Source: Pseudomonas sp. ATCC PTA-122608 (GTDB lineage: Bacteria > Pseudomonadota > Gammaproteobacteria > Pseudomonadales > Pseudomonadaceae). From it: 32,314 nucleotides of DNA. The position numbers and the translations under genes were made by a program. Each line of letters begins with the position of its first letter. Position 1 is the stretch's first letter. Positions 14,315 through 22,380 of this stretch are shown piece after piece. The DNA lies in NCBI RefSeq assembly GCF_001952855.1, contig NZ_LPNO01000028.1, positions 1-32,314 on the forward strand. The letters run 5' to 3'. Under the pieces are notes generated by a model. The model was not told where the DNA came from. It ran no database searches and was given only the letters and a program-made list of their open reading frames with translations.

Positions 14315-15790
14315 TCAGCTACCCAAAGCCTTGGAAGCCAACCAGAACAACCCAGCCGAAAGGCCCACAGTTGCCGGCAGCGTCAACACCCAAGCCATCA
14401 AAATGGTCTTAACGGTGCCGCCTTGCAGCCCACTCTTGTTAGCCACCATGGTCCCGGCCACACCCGAAGACAACACATGGGTCGTGGATACCGGCAGGCT
14501 AAAGATGTTAGCCAAACCAATCATGCTGGCCGTGGTGATCTGCGCCGACATGCCTTGGGCATACGTCATCCCTTGCTTGCCGATCTTCTCACCAATGGTC
14601 AACACCACACGCTTCCAGCCCACCATGGTGCCCAGGCCCAAGGCCAGCGCCACGGCCAGGATCACCCAGAACGGTGCATATTCGGTTGTAGCCGTCAGGT
14701 CCTTGCGCAACTTGTCCAGGTCCGACTTCTCACGCGCTTCCAGGCCAGGCAACTTGCCTACCTTCTTCGCGGTGTCATCCAGGCACAACAGATAACGACG
14801 CACTTCAATCCGGTGCTCGGCAGTCAACGAATGGTAGTCAGAGACACCTTTCAATGTACCCAGCAGGGCGTTGATAGTCGGTTCAGTCTGCTGCGGATTG
14901 CACTGGAACTTGCCCGGCAAATCGTCTTTCACACTCTTGCCCAGAGCGAGGAACTCACCGAGGGTTTCGTGATTACGCTGGTAGAACTGATTCAAGTGCA
15001 GCGTGGCGTCGCGGGTACGCTCGATCTGGTAAGTGGTGCTGCCCAGGTCCAGTACAAACTGCGCCGGCACGATACCGATCAATACCAGCATGATCAGGCC
15101 GATACCTTTCTGACCATCGTTGGAACCGTGCACAAAGCTCACGGCCATTGCCGAAATCACCAGTACCAGGCGATTCCAGAACGGCGGGTGCTTCTTGTCG
15201 TCGAGTTTGCGGCGCTGGTCCGGTGTCTTGTGCATCTTCGACAGCGGGCGCCACCATTTCAGGCCGAGCAGCACCAGGGCTGCCACCGCGAAACCAGCCA
15301 TCGGCGAAAACACCAGCGAGGCGCCGATATCGATCGCTTTCTGCCAGTTCACGCCGTCAGCCAGCGGAATGTCGTTGATCAGGGCGTTGGCCAGGCCAAC
15401 ACCGAGGATCGAACCGATCAGGGTGTGGGAGCTGGACGCCGGGATCCCGAAATACCAGGTGCCGAGGTTCCAGGTGATCGCCGCGGCCAATAATGAGAAG
15501 ACCATGGCCAGACCGTGGCCGGTGTTCACATTGATCAGCAGCTCCACCGGCAGCAAGTGCACGATGGCATATGCAACACCGACACCACCGAGCAACACGC
15601 CGAGGAAGTTGAACACCCCGGAGAAGAACACGGCCAGATGCGGAGGCATGGCTTTGGTATAGATGACTGTGGCAACCGCGTTAGCGGTGTCATGAAAGCC
15701 ATTGATGAACTCGAAGGCGAGGACAAAGGCCAGGGCGAGCAACAGGCTCACTAGAACCCAAGCATCCAGTCCGCTGAATAAATCGATCAT
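14315..15790 (-). CDS. pitA: Low-affinity inorganic phosphate transporter, Pit family
   Basis: Pit proteins take up metal-phosphate complexes with protons across the inner membrane. The 491-aa product has the duplicated signature of the family: an N-terminal copy EFINGFHDTANAVATV (from residue ~26) and a second copy in FVHGSNDGQKGIGL. Around ten hydrophobic segments are visible, as well as a large soluble loop in the middle, as in E. coli PitA (499 aa). FGIPASSSHTLIGS and FSLPVSTTHVLSS are the paired serine/threonine-rich re-entrant motifs. The start at 15790 (MIDLFSGLDAWV) is preferred to 15850, which would add 20 hydrophilic residues without precedent. It has its own directional terminator and is probably monocistronic. 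No Pho box is evident, as expected for a constitutive low-affinity system. Confidence 0.93.
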   Translation of the reverse strand: MIDLFSGLDAWVLVSLLLALAFVLAFEFINGFHDTANAVATVIYTKAMPPHLAVFFSGVFNFLGVLLGGVGVAYAIVHLLPVELLINVNTGHGLAMVFSLLAAAITWNLGTWYFGIPASSSHTLIGSILGVGLANALINDIPLADGVNWQKAIDIGASLVFSPMAGFAVAALVLLGLKWWRPLSKMHKTPDQRRKLDDKKHPPFWNRLVLVISAMAVSFVHGSNDGQKGIGLIMLVLIGIVPAQFVLDLGSTTYQIERTRDATLHLNQFYQRNHETLGEFLALGKSVKDDLPGKFQCNPQQTEPTINALLGTLKGVSDYHSLTAEHRIEVRRYLLCLDDTAKKVGKLPGLEAREKSDLDKLRKDLTATTEYAPFWVILAVALALGLGTMVGWKRVVLTIGEKIGKQGMTYAQGMSAQITTASMIGLANIFSLPVSTTHVLSSGVAGTMVANKSGLQGGTVKTILMAWVLTLPATVGLSAGLFWLASKALGS

Positions 15791-16098
15791 GAAGGTTTTC
15801 TGACCCGGTCGTAAGGGGGCGCGATTATGCCAGAAAACATCGGTAATCAATGCACTAGCTGCTCATCGGTAACATTCTTCAACGAAAAAAAATCAGGGGG
15901 TGGGGCGCATCCCGGCGTTTTCGGGGCTTCGGCAAGTGTTTGATTTATAACGAAGATAGCGAAAATTGGCGGGTTAAACCGCCAGAAGGGAACTTCTGAA
16001 ACAATTGTATGAAATTTCGGTAAGACGCCAGGAGGGAGCTTCTCCCTGCCAGTGCGGTGCTGGCAGAGAGATGGCACCGTGGATGCTCAACCCGAATC
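15791..16098. other. Intergenic region upstream of pitA
   Basis: This 308-bp gap must hold the pitA promoter on the minus strand and any terminator of the 66-aa gene. I see the symmetrical GAAACAATTGTATGAAA around 15996-16012 but no convincing gene. The minus-strand ORF here (15847-16077) overlaps the promoter region and has no ribosome binding site. Confidence 0.4.
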
Positions 16099-16100
16099 GC

Positions 16101-16301
16101 TTATGGCTCTCCGGCTTTGAGGTCCTGTTCAATCTTATGGATTTCCTGGGCAAAGGCCTGGTCTAGCAGACTGGCTCGTTTGCGCCAGGGCTTGCGTTCA
16201 GGTTCTGGCTGGGCGGCGTAGGTGGTGACTTCCCCGCCGTAAACATCCTTGTAACGTTGTTCCTGGCGCTCAAGTTCCGCGCGCAGTTCGTCTTTCGTCA
16301 C
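16101..16301 (-). CDS. Small hypothetical charged protein
   Basis: The product is 66 aa from the GTG at 16301, which has TTAGGT 7-12 bases upstream. The longer frame from GTG 16385 lacks a binding site and adds 28 atypical residues. The protein begins MTKDELRAELERQEQRYKDVYGGEV, a charged helix, then a short proline-rich turn (QPEPERKPWRKR) and a second helix (LLDQAFAQEIHKIEQDL). No membrane segment or known domain. The layout suggests two short coiled-coil helices. Function unknown; codon use is ordinary for the genome, which favours a real gene. Confidence 0.6.
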   Translation of the reverse strand: MTKDELRAELERQEQRYKDVYGGEVTTYAAQPEPERKPWRKRASLLDQAFAQEIHKIEQDLKAGEP

Positions 16302-16919
16302 ATTGTTACCTAATTGAGTTGAGTTTAATTCCAGTGAAGCGCGATGCAGGGAAGGATCAATCACTTCCTTATTGCATGCGGCCACGGCACCGGAAGAAGA
16401 ACAGCTGTCGTAGCAACAGTTTCTATTTACAATCGCAAGCCATTGGCAGCATCTTGCATGAGTGTCAGGTACTTGCGGCGGGGCCTGCGCAAAGGCGATG
16501 CGTAGCCCGGTCAGGCTCGGATCGGCGTTTTGAAACGGAGCCGGCCTCGCACAGGATGCATTATAGCCATGCGTTTGAGTAACACTATCACCATCAAGTT
16601 AAAAATCGTCAACTTTGTGTGAGGGTTTTGTTACTCAAGCACGTCAGGTAATTGCTCAACTATTGACGTCATAAATTGTGCCGTGTTCTACAGGCGGTAA
16701 ATAAACCTTAAGTTCTCTCGTACATCAGAAGATTCTGAAAGTCGATTGAGAGGTGGACCAACCTGGGCCGACCGCCGGCGGGCGGTGACTAATTGCGATA
16801 ATCGAATGACCGTCCGATAATCGCCCAATCTTGCCCGCCTTGCCTTGTGTATCGATTACACGGCGGCTTGTAATAGCGCTCACCCCCGCAGCGGTTAAAA
16901 ATAAGAGAAAGGACCCCAA
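16302..16919. other. Long intergenic region upstream of pcaR
   Basis: This 618-bp gap contains an AT-rich island (~16570-16720) with a perfect 10-bp inverted repeat TTGAGTAACA/TGTTACTCAA (16575-16584 and 16629-16638), the palindrome TGACGTCA at 16664-16671, and the hairpin ACCGCCggcgGGCGGT near 16771-16786, just before the pcaR operators. I find no convincing ORF. The left part must contain the promoter of the 66-aa gene. Confidence 0.5.
16793..16824 (+). promoter_or_regulatory. pcaR promoter with paired PcaR operator elements
   Basis: TTGCGA (16793-16798) and GATAAT (16816-16821) are spaced by 17 bp, a good sigma-70 promoter. Two identical CGATAATCG elements (16796-16804 and 16815-16823) overlap the -35 and -10 boxes and are 19 bp apart centre to centre. 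The same element in the same spacing lies before pcaI. Known PcaR sites in P. putida contain a GATAATCG-type core, so autoregulation is inferred. Confidence 0.75.
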
Positions 16920-17762
16920 ATGAACGATCAATTGCGCAACTCCTTCGCGTCAGTGGCGCCGCCGATCGTTGCGTCACCCGCCAAGCGCATCCAGGCGTTT
17001 ACCGGTGATCCGGACTTCATGACCTCTCTGGCCCGTGGCCTGGCCGTGGTGCAGGCGTTCCAGGAACGCAAGCGCCACCTGACCATCGCCCAGATAAGTC
17101 ACCGCACGGAAATTCCCCGCGCTGCCGTACGCCGTTGCCTGCATACCCTGATCAAACTCGGCTACGCCACCACCGACGGGCGTACCTATTCACTGCTGCC
17201 CAAGGTGCTGACCCTCGGCCACGCCTATCTGTCGTCCACGCCCCTGGCGGTTTCCGCCCAGCCGTACCTGGACCGCATGAGCGAGCAACTCCACGAAGCC
17301 TGCAACATGGCGACCCTGGAAGGCGATGACATCCTCTACATCGCCCGTTCCGCCACCACCCAGCGCCTGATTTCCGTCGACCTTTCCGTGGGCGGCCGCT
17401 TGCCGGCCTATTGCACCTCCATGGGCCGTATCCTGCTGGCCGCGCTGGATGACGCTTCACTGCAGGACTATCTCGACCACGCCGACCTGCAAACCAAGAC
17501 CAGCCGCACCCTCACCACTCCGCAAGCCTTGCTCGAATGCTTGCAGGAAGTGCGGCAACAAGGTTGGTGCATTGTCGACCAGGAACTGGAACAGGGCCTG
17601 CGTTCCATCGCCGTGCCGGTATACGACGCCTCGGGCCAGGTACTCGCCGCGCTGAACGTCAGCACCCATGCCGGGCGGGTTAGCCGCAGTGAGCTGGAGC
17701 AGCGTTTCCTGCCGAGCATGCTCAGCGCCAGCCAGGAGCTGAGTGCCCAGCTGTTTGCGTAA
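16920..17762 (+). CDS. pcaR: IclR-family regulator PcaR of the beta-ketoadipate pathway
   Basis: PcaR responds to beta-ketoadipate and activates pca genes. The 280-aa product has the IclR layout: a ~35-residue N-terminal extension, a winged helix-turn-helix at ~40-100 (LARGLAVVQAFQERKRHLTIAQIS, then IPRAAVRRCLHTLIKLGY), and an effector domain from ~115 with the typical SMGRILLAAL and 'GWCIVDQELEQGLRSIAVPV' segments. AAGGA precedes the ATG. It is the first gene of the pca cluster and its promoter is overlapped by probable PcaR sites, so it likely represses itself while activating pcaIJF. It is followed by pcaK after 148 bp, which holds a separate promoter. Identity is supported by both sequence and context. 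Confidence 0.95.
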   Translation: MNDQLRNSFASVAPPIVASPAKRIQAFTGDPDFMTSLARGLAVVQAFQERKRHLTIAQISHRTEIPRAAVRRCLHTLIKLGYATTDGRTYSLLPKVLTLGHAYLSSTPLAVSAQPYLDRMSEQLHEACNMATLEGDDILYIARSATTQRLISVDLSVGGRLPAYCTSMGRILLAALDDASLQDYLDHADLQTKTSRTLTTPQALLECLQEVRQQGWCIVDQELEQGLRSIAVPVYDASGQVLAALNVSTHAGRVSRSELEQRFLPSMLSASQELSAQLFA

Positions 17763-17798
17763 GCTGTTCGGTGACCGCACAGATCCCGGCTGGATGAA

Positions 17799-17826
17799 TT
17801 GACGGTGTTTCCCAAGGCTTATTAAT
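17799..17826 (+). promoter_or_regulatory. Possible pcaK promoter
   Basis: TTGACG (17799-17804) and ATTAAT (17821-17826), spaced by 16 bp, lie 85 bp before the pcaK start. There is no CGATAATCG element nearby, so any PcaR control of pcaK would need a different site or readthrough from pcaR. Confidence 0.4.
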
Positions 17827-17910
17827 GTGCGGCAGCGCTTCAAGGCGCCGCCCCAATAATAATGACGACTCAAGGTCGTTCGCCCGCCCATCGGTGTGGA
17901 AATAAAAATA

Positions 17911-19257
17911 ATGAATCAGCCTTCACCTGCTGTCGGTACTTGCCTGGACGTTCAGTCCTTCATCAACGCCCAGCCGCTGTCGCGGTATCAGTGGCGGGTG
18001 GTGATCCTGTGTTTTCTCATCGTCTTCCTCGACGGCCTCGACACCGCCGCCATGGGCTTTATCGCCCCTGCGCTGTCCCAGGACTGGGGCATCGACCGCG
18101 CCAGCCTCGGCCCGGTAATGAGTGCCGCGTTGATCGGCATGGTCTTTGGCGCCCTCGGCTCCGGTCCGCTCGCGGACCGCTTTGGACGCAAGGTGGTGCT
18201 GGTGGGAGCGGTATTGGTGTTTGGCGCCTTCAGCCTGGCATCGGCCTACAGCAGTAACGTCGATCAACTGCTGATCCTGCGTTTCCTCACCGGCCTGGGC
18301 CTGGGCGCCGGGATGCCGAATGCCACGACGCTGCTCTCCGAATACACCCCGGAACGTCATAAGTCGCTGCTGGTTACCAGCATGTTCTGCGGCTTCAACC
18401 TGGGCATGGCCGGTGGCGGGTTTATCTCGGCCAAGTTGATCCCGGCTTTTGGCTGGCACAGCCTGCTGATGATCGGCGGCATCTTGCCGTTGATCCTTGC
18501 GGTGGTGTTGTTGTTCTGGCTGCCGGAGTCGGCGCGTTACCTGGTGGTGCGCAATCGCGGCACCGACAAGGTCCGCAAGACCCTCGCGCCCATCGAACCC
18601 AGCATCGTCGCCCAGGCCGCAAGCTTCAGCGTGCCCGAGCAAAAAACCGTCAAGGCGCGCAACGTGTTCGCGGTGATCTTCTCTGGCACCTACAGCGCCG
18701 GCACCTTGCTGTTGTGGCTGACCTACTTCATGGGCCTGGTGATTGTTTACCTGCTGACCAGTTGGCTGCCGACCCTGATGCGCGACAGCGGCGCCAGCAT
18801 GGAACAGGCCGCGTTTATCGGCGCGTTGTTCCAGTTTGGCGGCGTATTGAGTGCGGTCGGCGTGGGCTGGGCGATGGACCGGTTCAATCCTCACAAGGTC
18901 ATCGGCGCCTTCTACTTGCTGGCCGGGGTGTTTGCCTACGCGGTGGGACAGAGCCTGGGCAATATCACGCTCCTGGCGACCCTGGTGCTGATCGCCGGCA
19001 TGTGTGTCAACGGTGCGCAATCGGCGATGCCGTCGCTGGCCGCACGCTTCTACCCGACCCAAGGCCGTGCCACCGGTGTGTCGTGGATGCTCGGCATCGG
19101 CCGTTTTGGTGCGATCCTCGGTGCATGGATGGGCGCAACCCTGCTGGGTCTGGGCTGGAACTTCGAACAGGTGCTGACAGCCCTGGTGATTCCGGCGGCA
19201 TTGGCCACCACGGCGGTGGTGATCAAGGGCATGGTCAGCCACGCGGACGCTACCTGA
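17911..19257 (+). CDS. pcaK: 4-Hydroxybenzoate/protocatechuate MFS transporter PcaK
   Basis: PcaK is an aromatic acid:proton symporter in the inner membrane and also contributes to chemotaxis to aromatic acids in P. putida. The 448-aa product has twelve hydrophobic segments. The DGxD motif of the family (D41-G-L-D44 in FLDGLDTAAMGF) lies in the first segment, and motif A (PLADRFGRK) follows segment 2. Length equals that of P. putida PcaK. I chose ATG 17911 over the in-frame 17896, since it gives the standard MNQPS-type beginning with GTGGAA upstream. It lies between pcaR and pcaIJ, which fits uptake of the substrate for the pathway encoded downstream. Confidence 0.95.
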   Translation: MNQPSPAVGTCLDVQSFINAQPLSRYQWRVVILCFLIVFLDGLDTAAMGFIAPALSQDWGIDRASLGPVMSAALIGMVFGALGSGPLADRFGRKVVLVGAVLVFGAFSLASAYSSNVDQLLILRFLTGLGLGAGMPNATTLLSEYTPERHKSLLVTSMFCGFNLGMAGGGFISAKLIPAFGWHSLLMIGGILPLILAVVLLFWLPESARYLVVRNRGTDKVRKTLAPIEPSIVAQAASFSVPEQKTVKARNVFAVIFSGTYSAGTLLLWLTYFMGLVIVYLLTSWLPTLMRDSGASMEQAAFIGALFQFGGVLSAVGVGWAMDRFNPHKVIGAFYLLAGVFAYAVGQSLGNITLLATLVLIAGMCVNGAQSAMPSLAARFYPTQGRATGVSWMLGIGRFGAILGAWMGATLLGLGWNFEQVLTALVIPAALATTAVVIKGMVSHADAT

Positions 19258-19270
19258 AGCGATTTTTTGC

Positions 19271-19364
19271 AGGAGCGAGCTTGCTCGCGAAAGTCTCTAG
19301 CGATGACGTTGGCATTCTGAACGAACGCGGCGTCTTCAAGTTTTTCGCGAGCAAGCTCGCTCCT
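19271..19364. repeat. REP doublet between pcaK and pcaI
   Basis: Perfect 22-bp inverted arms at 19271-19292 and 19343-19364 (core GGAGCGAGCTTGCTCGCGAA) are separated by 50 bp. It marks a likely boundary between the pcaK and pcaIJF transcription units and ends 29 bp before the pcaI operators. Confidence 0.9.
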
Positions 19365-19392
19365 ACAGGGAAAGATAGCTTGCAAACAATTC

Positions 19393-19424
19393 GTTCGATA
19401 ATCGAACGCTCAGTCGATTATCGG
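19393..19424 (+). promoter_or_regulatory. Paired PcaR operator elements upstream of pcaI
   Basis: CGATAATCG (19396-19404, within the perfect palindrome GTTCGATAATCGAAC at 19393-19407) and CGATTATCG (19415-19423) are 19 bp apart centre to centre, the same geometry as before pcaR. GATTAT (19416-19421) could serve as a -10 box with TTCGAT (19394-19399) as a poor -35, so an activator-dependent promoter is likely. Confidence 0.75.
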
Positions 19425-19513
19425 ATTGTTTGGCGTCAACCCCCGGCTTAATCTTCAAGCACTTCGGCGCTGCCTCCAGCGCCTTTTTCGATCGATACCG
19501 GGAGCCCAACCCC

Positions 19514-20371
19514 ATGGCTGAAATCCTTATCCTGGCTGATGCAATAAAGCAGTTCGTGAATGACGGCGACACCGTTGCACTCGAAGGCTTTACTCACCTG
19601 ATCCCTACGGCGGCAGGTCATGAAATCATTCGTCAGGGCAAGAAAGACCTGACGCTGGTGCGCATGACGCCCGACCTGATCTACGACCAGTTGATCGGCG
19701 CCGGCTGTGCACGCAAGTTGATTTTCTCCTGGGGCGGCAACCCGGGTGTGGGCTCCCTGCATCGCCTGCGGGACGCGGTTGAAAAGCAATGGCCGCAACC
19801 ACTGGAGATCGAAGAACACAGCCACGCCGACCTGGCCAATGCCTACGTCGCCGGGGCATCCGGCCTGCCATTCGCGGTGCTGCGCGCCTACGCCGGTTCC
19901 GACCTGCCCAAGGTTAACCCGCTGATCAAGACCGTGACTTGCCCCTTCACCGGCGAAGTGCTGGCCGCCGTGCCATCGGTGCGCCCGGACATCACCGTGA
20001 TCCACGCACAAAAGGCTGACCGCAAAGGCAATGTGCTGCTCTGGGGCATCCTCGGTGTGCAGAAGGAGGCGGCCCTGGCAGCCAAGCGCTGCATCGTCAC
20101 CGTCGAAGAAATCGTCGACGACCTCAACGCACCGATGAATGCCTGCGTCCTGCCGACCTGGGCCCTGACCGCCGTGTGCCACGTGCCAGGCGGCGCGCAT
20201 CCGTCTTACGCCCACGGTTACACCGAGCGTGACAACCGCTTCTACCAGGCGTGGGACCCGATCGCCCGGGACCGTGAGACGTTTACTGCGTGGATCAACG
20301 AATACATCCACGGCACTGCCAACTTCAGTGAATTCCAGGCCAAGCTGGCCGCCGCGCAGGAGGCCAAATAA
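19514..20371 (+). CDS. pcaI: 3-Oxoadipate CoA-transferase subunit A (PcaI)
   Basis: PcaI and PcaJ together move CoA from succinyl-CoA to beta-ketoadipate. The 285-aa product is a CoA-transferase family I alpha subunit (GlutaconateCoA-transferase type): DGDTVALEGFTHLIPTAAGH near the N-terminus, then the GAGCARKLIFSWGGNPGVGS strand-turn and SVRPDITVIHAQKADRKGN. ATG 19514 is chosen over 19430 because it follows GGGAGCC and gives the expected MAEILILADA start; the earlier start would run through the promoter. Its stop overlaps the pcaJ ATG by one base (TAATG), tying the synthesis of the two subunits. A PcaR operator pair lies ~90 bp upstream. Confidence 0.95.
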   Translation: MAEILILADAIKQFVNDGDTVALEGFTHLIPTAAGHEIIRQGKKDLTLVRMTPDLIYDQLIGAGCARKLIFSWGGNPGVGSLHRLRDAVEKQWPQPLEIEEHSHADLANAYVAGASGLPFAVLRAYAGSDLPKVNPLIKTVTCPFTGEVLAAVPSVRPDITVIHAQKADRKGNVLLWGILGVQKEAALAAKRCIVTVEEIVDDLNAPMNACVLPTWALTAVCHVPGGAHPSYAHGYTERDNRFYQAWDPIARDRETFTAWINEYIHGTANFSEFQAKLAAAQEAK

Positions 20372-21150
20372 TGGCTTACTCCACCAATGAAATGATGACC
20401 GTCGCCGCCGCGCGCCGCCTGAAGAACGGTTCGGTGTGCTTCGTCGGCATCGGCCTGCCCTCCAAGGCCGCCAACCTGGCGCGCCTGACGTCGTCGCCCG
20501 ACGTGGTGCTGATCTACGAGTCTGGCCCGATTGGCGCCAAGCCATCCGTGCTGCCGCTGTCCATCGGTGACGGCGAGCTGGCGGAAACCGCTGACACCGT
20601 GGTGCCGACCGGCGAGATTTTTCGCTACTGGCTGCAGGGCGGGCGCATTGACGTCGGCTTCCTCGGTGCGGCTCAGGTCGACCGTTTCGGCAATATCAAC
20701 ACCACCGTGGTCGGTGACTATCACCAGCCCAAAGTGCGCCTGCCGGGTGCCGGTGGCGCCCCGGAGATCGCCGGTTCCGCCAAGAGCGTGCTGATCATCC
20801 TCAAGCAGTCGGCGCGTTCGTTTGTCGACAAGCTGGACTTCATCACCTCGGTCGGCCACGGCGAAGGCGGTGACTCGCGCAAACGCCTGGGTCTGCCAGG
20901 CGCCGGTCCCGTAGGGATCATTACCGACCTGTGCATCATGGAGCCGGAGGAGGGCACCCACGAATTTGTCGTCACCGCCCTGCACCCCGGCGTGACCCGT
21001 GAGCAAGTGGTGGCCGCCACCGGTTGGGCGATTCGCTTTGCCGACCAACTGACCACCAGCGCCGAACCTACCGAGATTGAACTGACCGCCCTGCGCGACC
21101 TTGAGGCACGCACCGCTGCCGCCCACGGCCAAGCCCCCGGAGAAGCCTGA
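20371..21150 (+). CDS. pcaJ: 3-Oxoadipate CoA-transferase subunit B (PcaJ)
   Basis: This is the beta subunit of the CoA-transferase; 259 aa is the normal length. The catalytic glutamate is probably E50 in IYESGPIGAKP, equivalent to the (S)ENG motif of family I enzymes, which forms the glutamyl-CoA thioester. Other family segments are GIGLPSKAANLAR (26-38) and GGRIDVGFLGAAQVDRFGNINTT. It overlaps pcaI by one base upstream and pcaF by one base downstream (TGATG), so pcaIJF is a tightly coupled operon. Confidence 0.96.
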   Translation: MAYSTNEMMTVAAARRLKNGSVCFVGIGLPSKAANLARLTSSPDVVLIYESGPIGAKPSVLPLSIGDGELAETADTVVPTGEIFRYWLQGGRIDVGFLGAAQVDRFGNINTTVVGDYHQPKVRLPGAGGAPEIAGSAKSVLIILKQSARSFVDKLDFITSVGHGEGGDSRKRLGLPGAGPVGIITDLCIMEPEEGTHEFVVTALHPGVTREQVVAATGWAIRFADQLTTSAEPTEIELTALRDLEARTAAAHGQAPGEA

Positions 21151-22352
21151 TGCGCGACGTATTTATCTGTGACGCCATTCGTACCCCCATCGGCCGTTTT
21201 GGCGGCGGCTTGTCCACCGTGCGCGCCGATGACCTGGCGGCACTGCCGATCAAGGCGCTGATGGAGCGCAACCCGTCGGTGGACTGGAACGCGGTGGATG
21301 AAGTGTTCCTCGGCTGCGCCAACCAGGCCGGCGAAGACAACCGCAACGTGGCCCGCATGGCAGCATTGCTGGCGGGCCTGCCGGAAAGCATTCCCGGCGT
21401 CACCCTGAACCGCCTGTGCGCGTCGGGCATGGACGCGATCGGCACGGCGTTTCGCGCCATCGCCAGCGGCGAAATGGAGCTGGCGATTGCCGGTGGCGTT
21501 GAGTCGATGTCCCGCGCCCCGTTCGTGATGGGCAAGGCTGATGCGGCGTTCTCGCGCAACATGAAGCTGGAAGACACCACCATCGGCTGGCGTTTTATCA
21601 ACCCGTTGATGAAGGCCCAGTACGGCGTCGATCCGATGCCGCAAACCGCCGACAACGTGGCCGACGACTATAAAGTCTCCCGCGCCGATCAGGACGCCTT
21701 CGCCCTGCGCAGCCAGCAACGTACCGCTGTTGCGCAGGCTGCCGGCTTCTTTGCTGAAGAAATCGTGCCGGTGCGTGTCGCGCATAAAAAAGGCGAAACC
21801 GTGGTCGAGCACGACGAGCATCCACGGGCCGATACCACCCTGGAAGCCTTGACCAAGCTCAAGCCGGTCAACGGCCCGGACAAGACCGTCACTGCGGGCA
21901 ACGCCTCGGGTGTGAACGATGGCGCCGCAGCGCTGATCCTGGCCTCCGCTGAAGCCGTCAAAAAACATGGCCTGACCGCTCGCGCTCGTGTGCTGGGCAT
22001 GGCCAGCGCCGGTGTTGCACCTCGGGTCATGGGCATCGGCCCGGTGCCGGCCGTGCGCAAACTGGTGGAGCGCCTCGGCCTGGCGGTCACCGATTTTGAT
22101 GTGATCGAGCTCAACGAAGCGTTTGCCAGCCAGGGCTTGGCCGTACTGCGCGAACTGGGGATTGCCGACGACGCACCGCAGGTCAACCCGAACGGTGGTG
22201 CCATTGCCCTTGGCCACCCGCTGGGCATGAGCGGCGCGCGTCTGGTACTGACCGCCCTGCATCAGCTGGAAAAAACCGGTGGCAGCAAAGGCCTGGCGAC
22301 CATGTGTGTCGGTGTTGGCCAAGGCCTGGCCCTGGCGATCGAACGCGTTTGA
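21150..22352 (+). CDS. pcaF: 3-Oxoadipyl-CoA thiolase (PcaF)
   Basis: PcaF cleaves beta-ketoadipyl-CoA with CoA to succinyl-CoA and acetyl-CoA, the last step of the pathway. The 400-aa thiolase has all three catalytic positions: the nucleophile C90 in LNRLCASGMDA, H356 in GGAIALGHPLGMSGAR, and C386 in TMCVGVGQG. Its N-terminus (MRDVFICDAIRTPIGRFGG) is the one typical of PcaF/PaaJ-type thiolases. It starts within the last base of pcaJ, and pcaH follows after 28 bp with AGAGGA before its start. Location beside pcaIJ separates it from other thiolases. Confidence 0.96.
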   Translation: MRDVFICDAIRTPIGRFGGGLSTVRADDLAALPIKALMERNPSVDWNAVDEVFLGCANQAGEDNRNVARMAALLAGLPESIPGVTLNRLCASGMDAIGTAFRAIASGEMELAIAGGVESMSRAPFVMGKADAAFSRNMKLEDTTIGWRFINPLMKAQYGVDPMPQTADNVADDYKVSRADQDAFALRSQQRTAVAQAAGFFAEEIVPVRVAHKKGETVVEHDEHPRADTTLEALTKLKPVNGPDKTVTAGNASGVNDGAAALILASAEAVKKHGLTARARVLGMASAGVAPRVMGIGPVPAVRKLVERLGLAVTDFDVIELNEAFASQGLAVLRELGIADDAPQVNPNGGAIALGHPLGMSGARLVLTALHQLEKTGGSKGLATMCVGVGQGLALAIERV

Positions 22353-22380
22353 GACCCACAAGAATAAAGAGGATTGCTCC

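Noticed and set aside
15847..16077. 76-codon minus-strand frame upstream of pitA
   Set aside because: It overlaps the probable pitA promoter, has no ribosome site and has no recognisable pattern.
16664..16671. TGACGTCA palindrome, like a eukaryotic CRE site
   Set aside because: An 8-bp palindrome is expected by chance at this scale and the CRE resemblance has no meaning in a bacterium; kept only as part of the intergenic description.
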